NCBI GenBank assembly: GCA_963848205.1
Contig: CAWKCV010000003.1
Location: forward strand, 1,240,001 to 1,304,000
From: BOG-908 sp963848205
GTDB taxonomy: Bacteria; Pseudomonadota; Alphaproteobacteria; Acetobacterales; Acetobacteraceae
Direction of reading: 5' to 3'
DNA length: 64,000 nt
Positions 43,171-52,155 of the stretch are shown in pieces. Numbering within the stretch: position 1 is the first letter of the stretch; the number at the start of each line of letters is the position of its first letter. A model generated the notes under the pieces. That model made no database searches. It worked only from the letters and a program-made list of their open reading frames with translations, and was not told where the DNA came from. The position numbers and the translations under genes were made by a program.

Positions 43171-44928
43171 CCGACGCTACCACCCCCGCCAAGCCAGCCC
43201 GCCCCGGCGCGCTTCGCCTGCTGGTCCCCTTCCTGCGCCCCTATAAATGGCAGCTCGCCGGCGCCACCATCGCCCTGCTCAGCACCACGCTGCTCACGCT
43301 CGGCATCGGCCAGGGCCTGCGCCGCCTGATCGACAGCGGCTTTGGCAGCCACAGCACCGGCGCCCTGAACGTCGCGGCGCTGGCCATGTTTGCCATCGTC
43401 GGTCTGCTCGCATTGGCCACCTACGCCCGCTTCTCGCTCATCTCCTGGTTCGGCGAGCGCGTCGGCGCCGACCTGCGCCGCGCCCTCTACAACCACGTCA
43501 TCACCCTCTCGCCCGGCTATTTCGAAATCGCGCGCACCGGCGACGTGCTCTCCCGCATGACGGCGGACACCGGCCTGCTCCAGGTCCTCGTCAGCTCGTC
43601 GATTTCCATGTGGCTGCGCAGCGCTCTGACGATGCTCGGCGCCCTCGCCCTCCTCATCGCCACATCTCCCAAACTCGCCGCCATCATCGTCATCGTCGTC
43701 CCCATCGTCGTCGTCCCCCTCATCGCCTTCGGCCGCCGCGAAAAACGCTTCTCGCGCACCGCCCAGGACCGGGTCGGCGACCTCTCCGCCTACGCCGAGG
43801 AAACGCTCAGCGCGCTGCCCACCGTCCAGGCCTTCACTCACGAGCCGATCGACCGCACCCTCTTCGCCGATCGCATCGAGCAATCCGTGCAGGCCGCCGT
43901 CCGCCGCATCCGCACCCGCGCGCTGCTCATCCTCGTCGTCATCCTGCTCGGCTTCGGCGCCATCACCTTCGCCCTCTGGGTCGGCGGACGCGACGTCATC
44001 GCCGGCCGGATGACCGGTGGCGACCTCGCCGCGTTCGTCTTCTACGCCGTCATCCTCGCCGGCGCCGGCGGCACGCTCAGCGAGCTCTGGGGCGAACTGC
44101 AGCGCGCCGCCGGTGCGGCCGAACGCCTCACCGAATTGCTTGCCGAACGCCCCACCATCGCCGCCCCGTTTAACCCGCTTGCTTTCCCGCCTACCGCGCG
44201 TGGCACGCTGGCCTTCGAAAATGTCACTTTCCGCTACCCCTCCCGTCCCGACGCCGCGGCTCTCGACGGCCTCACCTTCGACGTGCGCCCCGGCGAGACC
44301 GTCGCCCTCGTCGGCCCATCCGGCGCCGGCAAATCCACCGTCTTCCAGCTTCTCCTCCGCTTCTACGACGCCCAATCCGGCACCATCCGCGTCGATGGCA
44401 TCGACGTGCGCGACGCCGACCCCTCCGCCCTGCGCGCCCGCCTCGCCGTCGTCCCGCAGGATCCCGTCATCTTCAGCGCCAATGCCTGGGAAAACATCCG
44501 CTACGGCCGCCCCTCCGCTTCCGACGCCGAAGTACGCGCCGCCGCCGAAGCCGCCGCCGCCGACTTCCTCTTCACTTTGCCCGAGGGCCTGGACACCTTC
44601 CTCGGCGAAAAAGGCGTCCGCCTCTCCGGTGGCCAGCGCCAGCGCGTCGCCATCGCACGCGCCATTCTGCGCCGCGCCCCCATCCTCCTCCTCGACGAAG
44701 CAACGAGCGCGCTCGACGCTGAAATCCGAGGCGGCCGTCCAGCACGCGCTCGCCGTCCTCGCCCATACCTGCACGACCCTGGTCGTCGCCCACCGCCTGG
44801 CCACCATCCGACGCGCCGACCGTATTCTGGTCATCGAAGCGGGCCAGCTCGCGGCCCAGGGGACGCACGACGAACTGCTTCGGCAAACCGGGCTCTACGC
44901 CAGGCTGGCGGAGCTGCAATTCGCCTAG
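43167..44928 (+). pseudogene. ABC exporter (fused permease/ATPase), frame interrupted near the end
   Basis: The ATG overlaps the previous stop (ATGA). Six-helix membrane domain, then Walker A GPSGAGKST, signature LSGGQRQR and Walker B ILLLDEATSALDAE. Directly after, an extra A at 44724 shifts the frame. The correct continuation SEAAVQHALAVL, then VVAHRLATIRRAD (H-loop) lies in the next frame to 44928. The layout resembles MsbA/LptB-like multidrug or lipid exporters. Without repair the H-loop is lost. Confidence 0.87.
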
Positions 44929-45049
44929 ATCGGCGTGTCTGGGCTAAACGGTTCGTTCACCCCATCCCGTTACAAGCCCTTGTGAAACGGCAGGGATCAA
45001 CCGACGGTTATTGTCCAACGGGCACACCGGCCAAGGAAGGCGTTGCAGC

Positions 45050-46744
45050 GTGAACGTGCTGACATGGTTCGGAGCCGTTCTGCGGGTCGATGCCGACCGT
45101 AATCGCCTCATCCAGGAACCGATCTGGATGACCACCGCAGACGGCCTCGATTTCAACGCCGGGGGCGACCCGGCACCCAGTCCGCTCGGGCCGCTCGCGA
45201 TGCAGGATGGCGACCGGGCAAATATCGTCCATTTCCAGGCCCGCGGCCTCCTTCTCACCGCATCGGCCAAAAGCCGCGATCTCACGCTCGAACCCGAACA
45301 AGGCGAACTTGCTCACACCTTCCTGCTGGTCCAGTCATCCGATCTCGCCGACCTGCGGCACATCCTAAACCGCCGCTGGCGGCTGCAACCCAGTGGCCAG
45401 GTGCTGCAGAAAGCCGACATCGCCATCGGCCAGGGCTTCATGCTCACACTCGGCACGCTGCAGCTCGACCTGGCGAACTGCTTGCCGCTCGCCTCCTCGC
45501 TCCGGCCAGCGCGGCCTCGTAGCGCGCTCTACGTCGCACCGCCCGCGTATCAGCTCCGCCCCGGCGATCCGGTCGCCGACACGATCGAGCTGGCCGACGC
45601 ACCCCCGATGCACACTGCCCTCGGCCACGACGTCGAGCTGATACGCCGCCCCCAGCAACTCGCGCCCGAGCTGCCTCTTTCGCCGGCCGAACCGCGCACC
45701 AGCGCGCCGCTACCGCTGGCAGAGCCGCTCGGCACCGTGCTGGCGCCACCGATCGTCGTCAGCGCCGCCGACCGCGCGCTCTTCGCCACGCTCTATCGCG
45801 AAGGCGCCGTGCACCCCGGCCTGCCCGGCACCGTCAATCACCTGCGCCATGAGTCGCAGCGCTTCGTGTGTCTCAGCCGTGGCGCCGAAGGGCTGGTTTT
45901 CGACCGCCACGGCACCAGCAGCGATGTGGGTCACGTCGAAAAAGCGAGCGCACTGCCCACCGGCTTCCATCGCCAAGGCGGCCGGCTGTGGCTCGACAGC
46001 AAGCTGATGGATCAGGCGCCCCGCCTGCGCGGCCCGCATGTGGTGTTCTACGATCCGGCACTCGACGGTGTGGAAGCCTGGCTCGGCGGCGCCATCCCGG
46101 CGCTCAGCGTCATCGCGCAGCAAGCGGATCGCCATGCGCGTGCCTTGCTGCCCGCAAAACTCGACCGCTCGCGCAGCGTCGGCATGCTGTTCGACCATCG
46201 CGAGATCATGGCCGTCGCCGGCTTCGCGCAGCTCGAGGCCGACGAGAGCGACGCGCCGATCGTCTGTGTCGAAGATCTGCTCTACGTCGATCGCCCAACG
46301 CCTGGAGCGCTGCCCGCCTACCTGATGCGCGAATTACGTGACCGCATCCTCGCGCGCTTCGACGGCCGCGGGGAAGCTGTCCGGCGCATCTATCTTCGCC
46401 CAGCAGGTGCCAATCACGGGCGCCAGGACATCGAGCGCTTCCTGCTGCAGCAGAGCTTCGAGCCGGTGCAGCTCGACCACATGCCGTTCAAGCAGCAGGT
46501 CGAGCTGTTCCGCTCTGCTGCCTTCGTCGTCGGCTCGCACGGCGCAGGCCTGGCCAACATCCTCTTTGCCCCGCCCGGCCTGCGCATATTGGAACTGACG
46601 ACCGCGCACCAGTTCCAGCCCGACATCTGGCTGCTTGCGACCAAGCTCGGGCACCTTCATGGCCTGCTAGGCTGTCCAGGTCCGGAGGTCGATACCGGCC
46701 TGTTTCGAGACCTCTACCAAGCGCTCGAAAACTTTCGGCTCTAA
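45050..46744 (+). CDS. Glycosyltransferase family 61-type protein (DUF563)
   Basis: 564 aa from a GTG with AAGGAAGG 9 nt before. The N-terminal half is not recognised. The C-terminal half (about 260-555) is a DUF563/GT61 domain with the hallmark VVGSHGAGLANILFAPPG and the preceding FEPVQLDHMPFKQQVELFRSA. Such enzymes transfer xylose or other sugars in surface glycans. There is no signal peptide or membrane segment. The acceptor is unknown. Confidence 0.75.
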   Translation: MNVLTWFGAVLRVDADRNRLIQEPIWMTTADGLDFNAGGDPAPSPLGPLAMQDGDRANIVHFQARGLLLTASAKSRDLTLEPEQGELAHTFLLVQSSDLADLRHILNRRWRLQPSGQVLQKADIAIGQGFMLTLGTLQLDLANCLPLASSLRPARPRSALYVAPPAYQLRPGDPVADTIELADAPPMHTALGHDVELIRRPQQLAPELPLSPAEPRTSAPLPLAEPLGTVLAPPIVVSAADRALFATLYREGAVHPGLPGTVNHLRHESQRFVCLSRGAEGLVFDRHGTSSDVGHVEKASALPTGFHRQGGRLWLDSKLMDQAPRLRGPHVVFYDPALDGVEAWLGGAIPALSVIAQQADRHARALLPAKLDRSRSVGMLFDHREIMAVAGFAQLEADESDAPIVCVEDLLYVDRPTPGALPAYLMRELRDRILARFDGRGEAVRRIYLRPAGANHGRQDIERFLLQQSFEPVQLDHMPFKQQVELFRSAAFVVGSHGAGLANILFAPPGLRILELTTAHQFQPDIWLLATKLGHLHGLLGCPGPEVDTGLFRDLYQALENFRL

Positions 46745-46774
46745 CTCAGTCCGCGAGCAAGGCGACAGCGCAAC

Positions 46775-46819
46775 CGAAAGTTTTTTGCTTCTCTTTTTCA
46801 AAAAAGAAGGCCTTGCCTT
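46775..46819 (-). repeat. Hairpin repeat, subfamily B, reverse
   Basis: GAAAGTTTTTTGCTTC, T/A core, GAAGGCCTTGCC; preceded by GGCGACAGC. About 50 bp upstream of ridA. Confidence 0.85.
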
Positions 46820-46870
46820 GTCCAACCTGCCCGCCGATGCCATCAGCGCCCTCCACCCGCGGAGACACCA

Positions 46871-47338
46871 ATGAACGGACGCATCCAAAGCCGCCTGGCC
46901 GAGCTGGGCCTGACCCTGCCGCCGGCCCAGCCGCCCGTCGCCACCTACGTGCCCTACGTTATCTCCGGCAGCCTCGTCGTCGTCTCCGGCCAGCTGCCGA
47001 TGGTGGACGGCAAACTCGGCTGGACGGGCAAGCTCGGCGGCGCCATCGACGAAGCGCAGGGGCAGGCCGCCGCACGCCAATGCCTGCTCAACCTGCTCGC
47101 GCACCTCAACGCCGCGCTCGATGGCGACCTCGACCGCGTCGCACGTGTCGTCCGGCTCGGCGGCTTCATTGCCTGCGGTCCTGATTTCATCCGCCATCCC
47201 GCGGTGATGAACGGTGCGTCCGATCTTGCCGTGGAGATTTTCGGCGATGCTGGCCGGCATGCGCGTTCTACGATCGGGGTGCCCAGCCTGCCGATGGATG
47301 CACCGGTTGAGATCGAGGGGATGTTCGAGATCGACTGA
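46871..47338 (+). CDS. RidA/YjgF-family enamine/imine deaminase
   Basis: A 155-aa cytoplasmic protein of the longer YjgF subgroup that starts with RIQSRLAELGLTLPP. Conserved GQLP, LNLLAHLNAALDGDLDRV and the RSTIGVPSLPMDAPVEIEG end with the active-site Arg. RidA hydrolyses reactive 2-aminoacrylate-type imines made by PLP enzymes. Closely framed by a reverse repeat upstream and a forward repeat 10 bp after the stop. Confidence 0.9.
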   Translation: MNGRIQSRLAELGLTLPPAQPPVATYVPYVISGSLVVVSGQLPMVDGKLGWTGKLGGAIDEAQGQAAARQCLLNLLAHLNAALDGDLDRVARVVRLGGFIACGPDFIRHPAVMNGASDLAVEIFGDAGRHARSTIGVPSLPMDAPVEIEGMFEID

Positions 47339-47348
47339 GGGGGGGAGA

Positions 47349-47393
47349 AGGAAGGCCTTCTTTTCTGTAGAAAAGAAGCAAAAGACTTTTGTC
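47349..47393 (+). repeat. Hairpin repeat, subfamily B, forward
   Basis: Perfect core CTTCTTTTCT-GT-AGAAAAGAAG followed by CAAAAGACTTTTG. Confidence 0.88.
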
Positions 47394-47436
47394 TGTTTGT
47401 CATACCCTTTGCGGCCCGGTTATCTCAGGAATTTAC

Positions 47437-49419
47437 ATGATCAAATTGATAGCCTGCGTTGCTTTTCTTGCCGCTAGCGCGTCCGGTTTCGCCGCGCAGA
47501 TGCCGCCGCAGGCATCGCCGCCGCCCAAGCAGACAGCCAAGCCACAGGAGCAGAAACTACCGGCTGTCTCCAATGAGCTGGCAACCAGCTTCAAGCCGCA
47601 CACCGACAGTTTCGATTACGTCAAGCGCGAGGCAATGATCCCGATGCGTGACGGCGTGCATCTGCACACCGTCATTATCATCCCCCGCGGCGCCCAACAT
47701 GCACCTATCCTGCTGACCCGCACGCCATACGGCGCCAGTTCGCGTTTCGGCGACATCAGCAGCGCGCATCTGGCTTCCGTTATGGGCGATCACGACGTCG
47801 CCGACGAACTCGTCACCCAGGATAACTACATCCGCGTCATCCAGGACATACGCGGCAAATACGGCAGCGAAGGCGATTACGCGATGACGCGTCCGTTGCG
47901 TGGCCCACTCAACAACACGCAGGTCGACCATTCGACCGACACGTGGGACACAATCGAGTGGCTTGTGCACAACACGCCGGAAAGCAACGGACGCGTCGGT
48001 ATTCTCGGCATTTCCTATGACGGATTCACGTCGCTCATGGCGCTGTTCCACCCGCATCCCGCCTTGCGCGCCGCCGTGCCCATCAACGCCATGGTCGATG
48101 GCTGGACCGGCGACGACTGGTTCCATCACGGCGCTTTCCGCCAGGACAGCCTGGTTTACGTGCACGACCAGCAAGCCACTCGCGACAGCAGCGAGAAATG
48201 GTGGTCCGACCATTACGACGATTACGACACCTGGCTTTCCGCCGGCTCCGCCGGCGACATGGCGAAACTGCACGGCCTGGATCAGACAGGATTTGCCGCA
48301 AAACTCCTCTTCCACCCAGCCTATGACGGATTCTGGCAAAACCAGGCGATCGACAAGCTGCTTGCCCAGCAAGGCATCTCGGTGCCAACAATGCTGGTCC
48401 ATGCGCTGTGGGACCAGGAGGATATCTACGGCAACATGGCAGTGTGGAAGGCAGTCAAACCGAAAGATGCCGACAACAAACTGTTTCTCGTCATGGGTCC
48501 TTGGTTCCACCACCAGGAACGCCTGGATGGCAGCGCGGTCGGCAACATCGCGTTGGGCAGCGACACAGCCGCGTATTTCCGCGCGCATCTGCTCAAGCCA
48601 TTCCTCGATCATTATCTCCAGGACGCAGCACCTCCGCTCGACATCGCGCCTGTCACCGCGTTCGAGACGGGCACCAACGAATGGCGCAGCCTCCCCGGCT
48701 GGCCCGCCGGCTGCGCCAAGGATTGTCGTATCGACCATGTATCGATGTATCTGCAGCCAGGCTACAAACTTGGCCTGAACGTGCCATCGCCCGCAGTGCC
48801 CGGCTTTGACTCCTATGTTGCCGATCCTGCCCATCCGGTGCCCTATCTGCCCCGCCCCATTCACATCGAAGGCGAAGCCGGCCAGCATAGCTGGCAAACC
48901 TGGCTCACCAGCGACCAGCGCGATGCCGCCAGCCGAACGGATGTGCTCAGCTACACATCGCAGGTCCTGATCTCGCCGCTGAAAATCAGCGGCGAACCGG
49001 TGGCCAACATCGTCGCTTCAACCACCGGAACGGACGGCGATTTTGTCGTCAAGATCATCGACGTCTACCCCGACCAGATGGGCCGTGATCCTCATATGGG
49101 CGGCTACCAATTGATGGTCTCTGCCGACATCATGCGCGCCCGCTATCGCAACGACCCCGCCCACCCTGAGGCCATGCCGTCCGATCAGAAACAATCGTTG
49201 CGCCTGGCATTGCCCAACGCCAACCATGTGTTCCTGCCCGGTCACCGCGTCATGGTGCAGATCCAGTCGAGCTGGTTTCCCCTCTACGATCGCAATCCGC
49301 AGACATTCGTCAAGAATATCTTTTTCGCCAAACCCGGCGACTATAAACGCGCGACAATCAAAGTTTTCGATGCCGGCCAGAGCACCAGCTTCATCGACAT
49401 GCCTGTCGTCGATCGTTGA
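47437..49419 (+). CDS. Alpha-amino acid ester hydrolase (CocE/NonD family)
   Basis: A 660-aa exported alpha/beta hydrolase; the ATG at 47437 has CAGGA 6 nt upstream; signal peptide to about residue 20. Nucleophile S193 in GISYDGF, then D326 and H358 (WDQED, GPWFHH) repeat the Ser-Asp-His spacing (133 and 32 residues) of Acetobacter turbidans alpha-amino acid ester hydrolase. VDGWTGDDWFHHGAFRQ supplies the acidic cluster that holds the substrate amino group. These enzymes hydrolyse or transfer alpha-amino acid esters and act on ampicillin-like side chains. Natural role unknown. A jelly-roll C-terminal domain is present. Confidence 0.9.
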   Translation: MIKLIACVAFLAASASGFAAQMPPQASPPPKQTAKPQEQKLPAVSNELATSFKPHTDSFDYVKREAMIPMRDGVHLHTVIIIPRGAQHAPILLTRTPYGASSRFGDISSAHLASVMGDHDVADELVTQDNYIRVIQDIRGKYGSEGDYAMTRPLRGPLNNTQVDHSTDTWDTIEWLVHNTPESNGRVGILGISYDGFTSLMALFHPHPALRAAVPINAMVDGWTGDDWFHHGAFRQDSLVYVHDQQATRDSSEKWWSDHYDDYDTWLSAGSAGDMAKLHGLDQTGFAAKLLFHPAYDGFWQNQAIDKLLAQQGISVPTMLVHALWDQEDIYGNMAVWKAVKPKDADNKLFLVMGPWFHHQERLDGSAVGNIALGSDTAAYFRAHLLKPFLDHYLQDAAPPLDIAPVTAFETGTNEWRSLPGWPAGCAKDCRIDHVSMYLQPGYKLGLNVPSPAVPGFDSYVADPAHPVPYLPRPIHIEGEAGQHSWQTWLTSDQRDAASRTDVLSYTSQVLISPLKISGEPVANIVASTTGTDGDFVVKIIDVYPDQMGRDPHMGGYQLMVSADIMRARYRNDPAHPEAMPSDQKQSLRLALPNANHVFLPGHRVMVQIQSSWFPLYDRNPQTFVKNIFFAKPGDYKRATIKVFDAGQSTSFIDMPVVDR

Positions 49420-50156
49420 TGGCACGCAAGGTAAGCACGAAGGAAGCGAATGCGACCAACGATGGTTTCAGCGGCTTCCCGCCTGAAGCACTGACATTCC
49501 TGACCGACCTCGCCGCGCATAACGATCGCGAATGGTTCGAGGCAAACCGCGACCGCTACGAGCTGTATGTAAAGTCGCCGATGCTATCCTTGATCAGCGC
49601 GCTCTCTTTCACTTTCCAGACACATGACATCGCTCTCACCGGGGACACAAAACGGTCGATGTTCCGCATCCATCGCGACGTCCGCTTCTCCAAAAACAAG
49701 AGCCCATATAAAACCAACGCGAGCTGTGTCTTCTCCCGAGATGGTGGCAAACAGGGGACCGGCATCTTCTACCTGCAGATCGGTGGCGCGGAAGACCCCT
49801 TCATGGCCCTCGGCTTCTATGGCCCTGAACCTGACGACCTCGCCGCACTTCGTCAGGCGATTGCCTTACATCCGAAAAACTGGTTAACCACACTCGCTTG
49901 TCTGAAAAGAGGCTCACTCACCTTGTCGCGCGAAAACTCGCTGTCGAGAATACCAAAAGGCTTTGAGCAGCATGCCGGCAGCAACATCGAGGCAGACCTG
50001 AAACTCAAGAGCTTAGTCGTTCGACAAAACATAAAGCGCGGTCACATCCACACGCCTACGCTTATCGACGATGCGCTTGCATTCGCGTCGGCCGGCATGC
50101 CGTTGTTGCAATTCGGCCGAAATGCAATCGATATCGGGCGTGAATCACGGACATAG
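49419..50156 (+). CDS. DUF2461 family protein
   Basis: 245 aa starting at an ATG that overlaps the previous stop (TGATG), so it is translationally coupled to the ester hydrolase gene. Family signature: FPPEALTFLTDLAAHNDREWFEANRDRYE, then RIHRDVRFSKNKSPYKTN. Function not known for the family. Cytoplasmic, no membrane segments. Codon use is noticeably less GC-biased. Confidence 0.85.
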   Translation: MARKVSTKEANATNDGFSGFPPEALTFLTDLAAHNDREWFEANRDRYELYVKSPMLSLISALSFTFQTHDIALTGDTKRSMFRIHRDVRFSKNKSPYKTNASCVFSRDGGKQGTGIFYLQIGGAEDPFMALGFYGPEPDDLAALRQAIALHPKNWLTTLACLKRGSLTLSRENSLSRIPKGFEQHAGSNIEADLKLKSLVVRQNIKRGHIHTPTLIDDALAFASAGMPLLQFGRNAIDIGRESRT

Positions 50157-50163
50157 CGGCAAC

Positions 50164-52026
50164 TTACAGATCAGCTACTTCTTTGACTGCACGAAAGGCC
50201 TGATCGATCGCCACGTCCGTATAGGCGCCCGCTCCTGAATCCGAATTTGCAATGGAGATTCGGCCAAAAGGTGCACGCCCAATCTCGTGCGGCGCCTGCC
50301 CCGGCGCCCACTCCGGATCGAACAGCGGGTTGTATTCATAAGCGTAACCGTGTGGCCAGCGATTGACGGTAATGCCCAGAATGTCGCGCGCCGGTTCGAA
50401 CCCGCCGCCCGCCAATGTCCGCCCGAGCTGGTCGCGAATATGCCGCTCGAACGTTTCGAACGGTGTCGCCAACAAGTCCGCCCGTCCAAGCCGGTGCTGG
50501 CTGCGTTCATCCAGGCCGGGATGACACGGCACCCGCGTCATATGCAGCAGAATCGGATCGTCCGGCGAGCGGACAGAACTGTAGCCGCCAATATCAGTGA
50601 CGGGATTTAGCTCCATCAACGAATGATAGCTGCCAGGCGCATAAACCTGCCAGATACCGAGACGATCGAATGCACGCCAGTTCGCCAATGCCACGGTGGT
50701 GTAAACCATCGGAATCTTGACGAGGTAATGCAGCGCCGCCTTCTGCGCTTCCGGCATCTCCGGGCACAAATACGGAACCATCATGTTATAGCAAGCAAGA
50801 ATGCACTTTTGCGCCCGCACACGCTTCAGTTCACCGCCTTTCGTGTAGGCTATCTCCACACCTTGCGAGTTCGTCGCCCCACCGATATTGCGCGCACCAA
50901 CTACGATGCTGCTCAACCGAATGCATATCGCCTGGCCCGCACGATCGAGTTGCGCGTAGTCCAGACGTGCCGTCACAACATCCTGCACTGTGCTGCCAGG
51001 CAACGCAGCCGGAACCAGACTTCGCACCAGCAACCGCACGATGCTCGCGTTACCATCCGGAAAGTGGAACGAATACGAGCCGCCATCCGCGTAACCGGCG
51101 GCCGTGTAACCCATATGCGGTGCGCTGCCGGAAGAAAGCTTCAGCCCGGCGAACCCAGGATAGTCGAGAGCCCACATATCCAGCGCGGATACGGCATCGA
51201 TGCCTACACCCCACCAATCCAGGCTCATATCTTGAAAATACCGGATCGCTTCGGGCGACACTGCCGCTAGGTTCGCCAGATAATCGCGATAGCTCATGCG
51301 CGACAACCGCGCCTTCTTCTCGTCGGACGAGGCGCCAGGCATGGTGTCGGCGGTCGCCTCCTGAATGCGCACGATGTCCCGTCGGGCTTGCGCACTCAGA
51401 GGAGTGCCTTCCAGCACATCCGCCCATCCCTTGCGCCCGATCCCGCTCGCCAGATGATCCGCGCCAAAGGTCTCGCGCCCAAAAAACACGCCGCGCGACA
51501 ACCCGAGCTTCGTGTAGAAGTCCTTCTGCGCACAACGTTCTTCCAGTGCTACAGGCGACACGCCCAGGCTGCGCAACAGACCATCGGCTACGGCGCTATA
51601 GGGCCGCGGCGAGTCGATCTCCAGCGTCCCGCCATTCATCAACTCCGTCCGACCACCCAGCACAAACTCGTTGCGTTTGGCATGCCCGCCAACGTCGTCG
51701 TGGTTCTCCAATATCAAGATGCGCGCCGCGGGATGTTGCGCCCGGTAGAAATACGCCGACGCCAAGCCGCTGATCCCGCCACCGACGACGACCAGATCGT
51801 ATTCATCCTCGCCCATTTCAGGTGGAGGTGCCGACCGCCAGAATGTTCCGTCCCGCAAACCATGCGCCGCTTCGAAACTGCCGGGGTGACTGCCGCGCAA
51901 CCCTGTCAGCCAGGGCGGGTAATAACCTCCACCTTCCTGCGGCGCGGCGTAGGCTGGCGCGGCCAAACCCAGAGCCGTCACCGCGGCGCCCTGGAGAAAA
52001 TCCCGGCGCTGGATGGGCCGGTTCAT
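50164..52026 (-). CDS. Tat-exported FAD oxidoreductase, spermidine dehydrogenase-like
   Basis: 620 aa from the ATG at 52026 (an ATG eight codons upstream is possible). A twin-arginine signal (RRDFLQGAAVTALGLAAPAYA) precedes an amine-oxidase-type FAD domain: VVVGGGISGLASAYFYRAQHP, ILENHDDVGGHAKRNEF. It resembles bacterial SpdH, which oxidises spermidine in the periplasm; the polyamine substrate is inferred. Its end converges on the DUF2461 gene. A hairpin repeat lies 19 bp upstream of the start. Confidence 0.72.
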   Translation of the reverse strand: MNRPIQRRDFLQGAAVTALGLAAPAYAAPQEGGGYYPPWLTGLRGSHPGSFEAAHGLRDGTFWRSAPPPEMGEDEYDLVVVGGGISGLASAYFYRAQHPAARILILENHDDVGGHAKRNEFVLGGRTELMNGGTLEIDSPRPYSAVADGLLRSLGVSPVALEERCAQKDFYTKLGLSRGVFFGRETFGADHLASGIGRKGWADVLEGTPLSAQARRDIVRIQEATADTMPGASSDEKKARLSRMSYRDYLANLAAVSPEAIRYFQDMSLDWWGVGIDAVSALDMWALDYPGFAGLKLSSGSAPHMGYTAAGYADGGSYSFHFPDGNASIVRLLVRSLVPAALPGSTVQDVVTARLDYAQLDRAGQAICIRLSSIVVGARNIGGATNSQGVEIAYTKGGELKRVRAQKCILACYNMMVPYLCPEMPEAQKAALHYLVKIPMVYTTVALANWRAFDRLGIWQVYAPGSYHSLMELNPVTDIGGYSSVRSPDDPILLHMTRVPCHPGLDERSQHRLGRADLLATPFETFERHIRDQLGRTLAGGGFEPARDILGITVNRWPHGYAYEYNPLFDPEWAPGQAPHEIGRAPFGRISIANSDSGAGAYTDVAIDQAFRAVKEVADL

Positions 52027-52044
52027 GCCTAGGCGGTCATCTGA

Positions 52045-52092
52045 AGGCAAGAAAGCAGTCCTTTTTTAGAAAAAGGACCAAAAAACCTTTAG
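52045..52092 (+). repeat. Hairpin repeat, subfamily A, forward
   Basis: GCAGTCC-TTTTTT-AGA-AAAA-GGACC core between the divergent-looking SpdH-like start and the nrdB end. The last copy in the window. Confidence 0.85.
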
Positions 52093-52155
52093 CCCCTAGG
52101 TGCCGGTGGAGTAGCCGGAGTGGATAACACTCCAGATACCTTCCCAGGAAAAGAA

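Noticed and set aside
475..52092. The dispersed hairpin repeats as a CRISPR array
   Set aside because: Copies are scattered, in both orientations, with no regular spacers and no cas genes.
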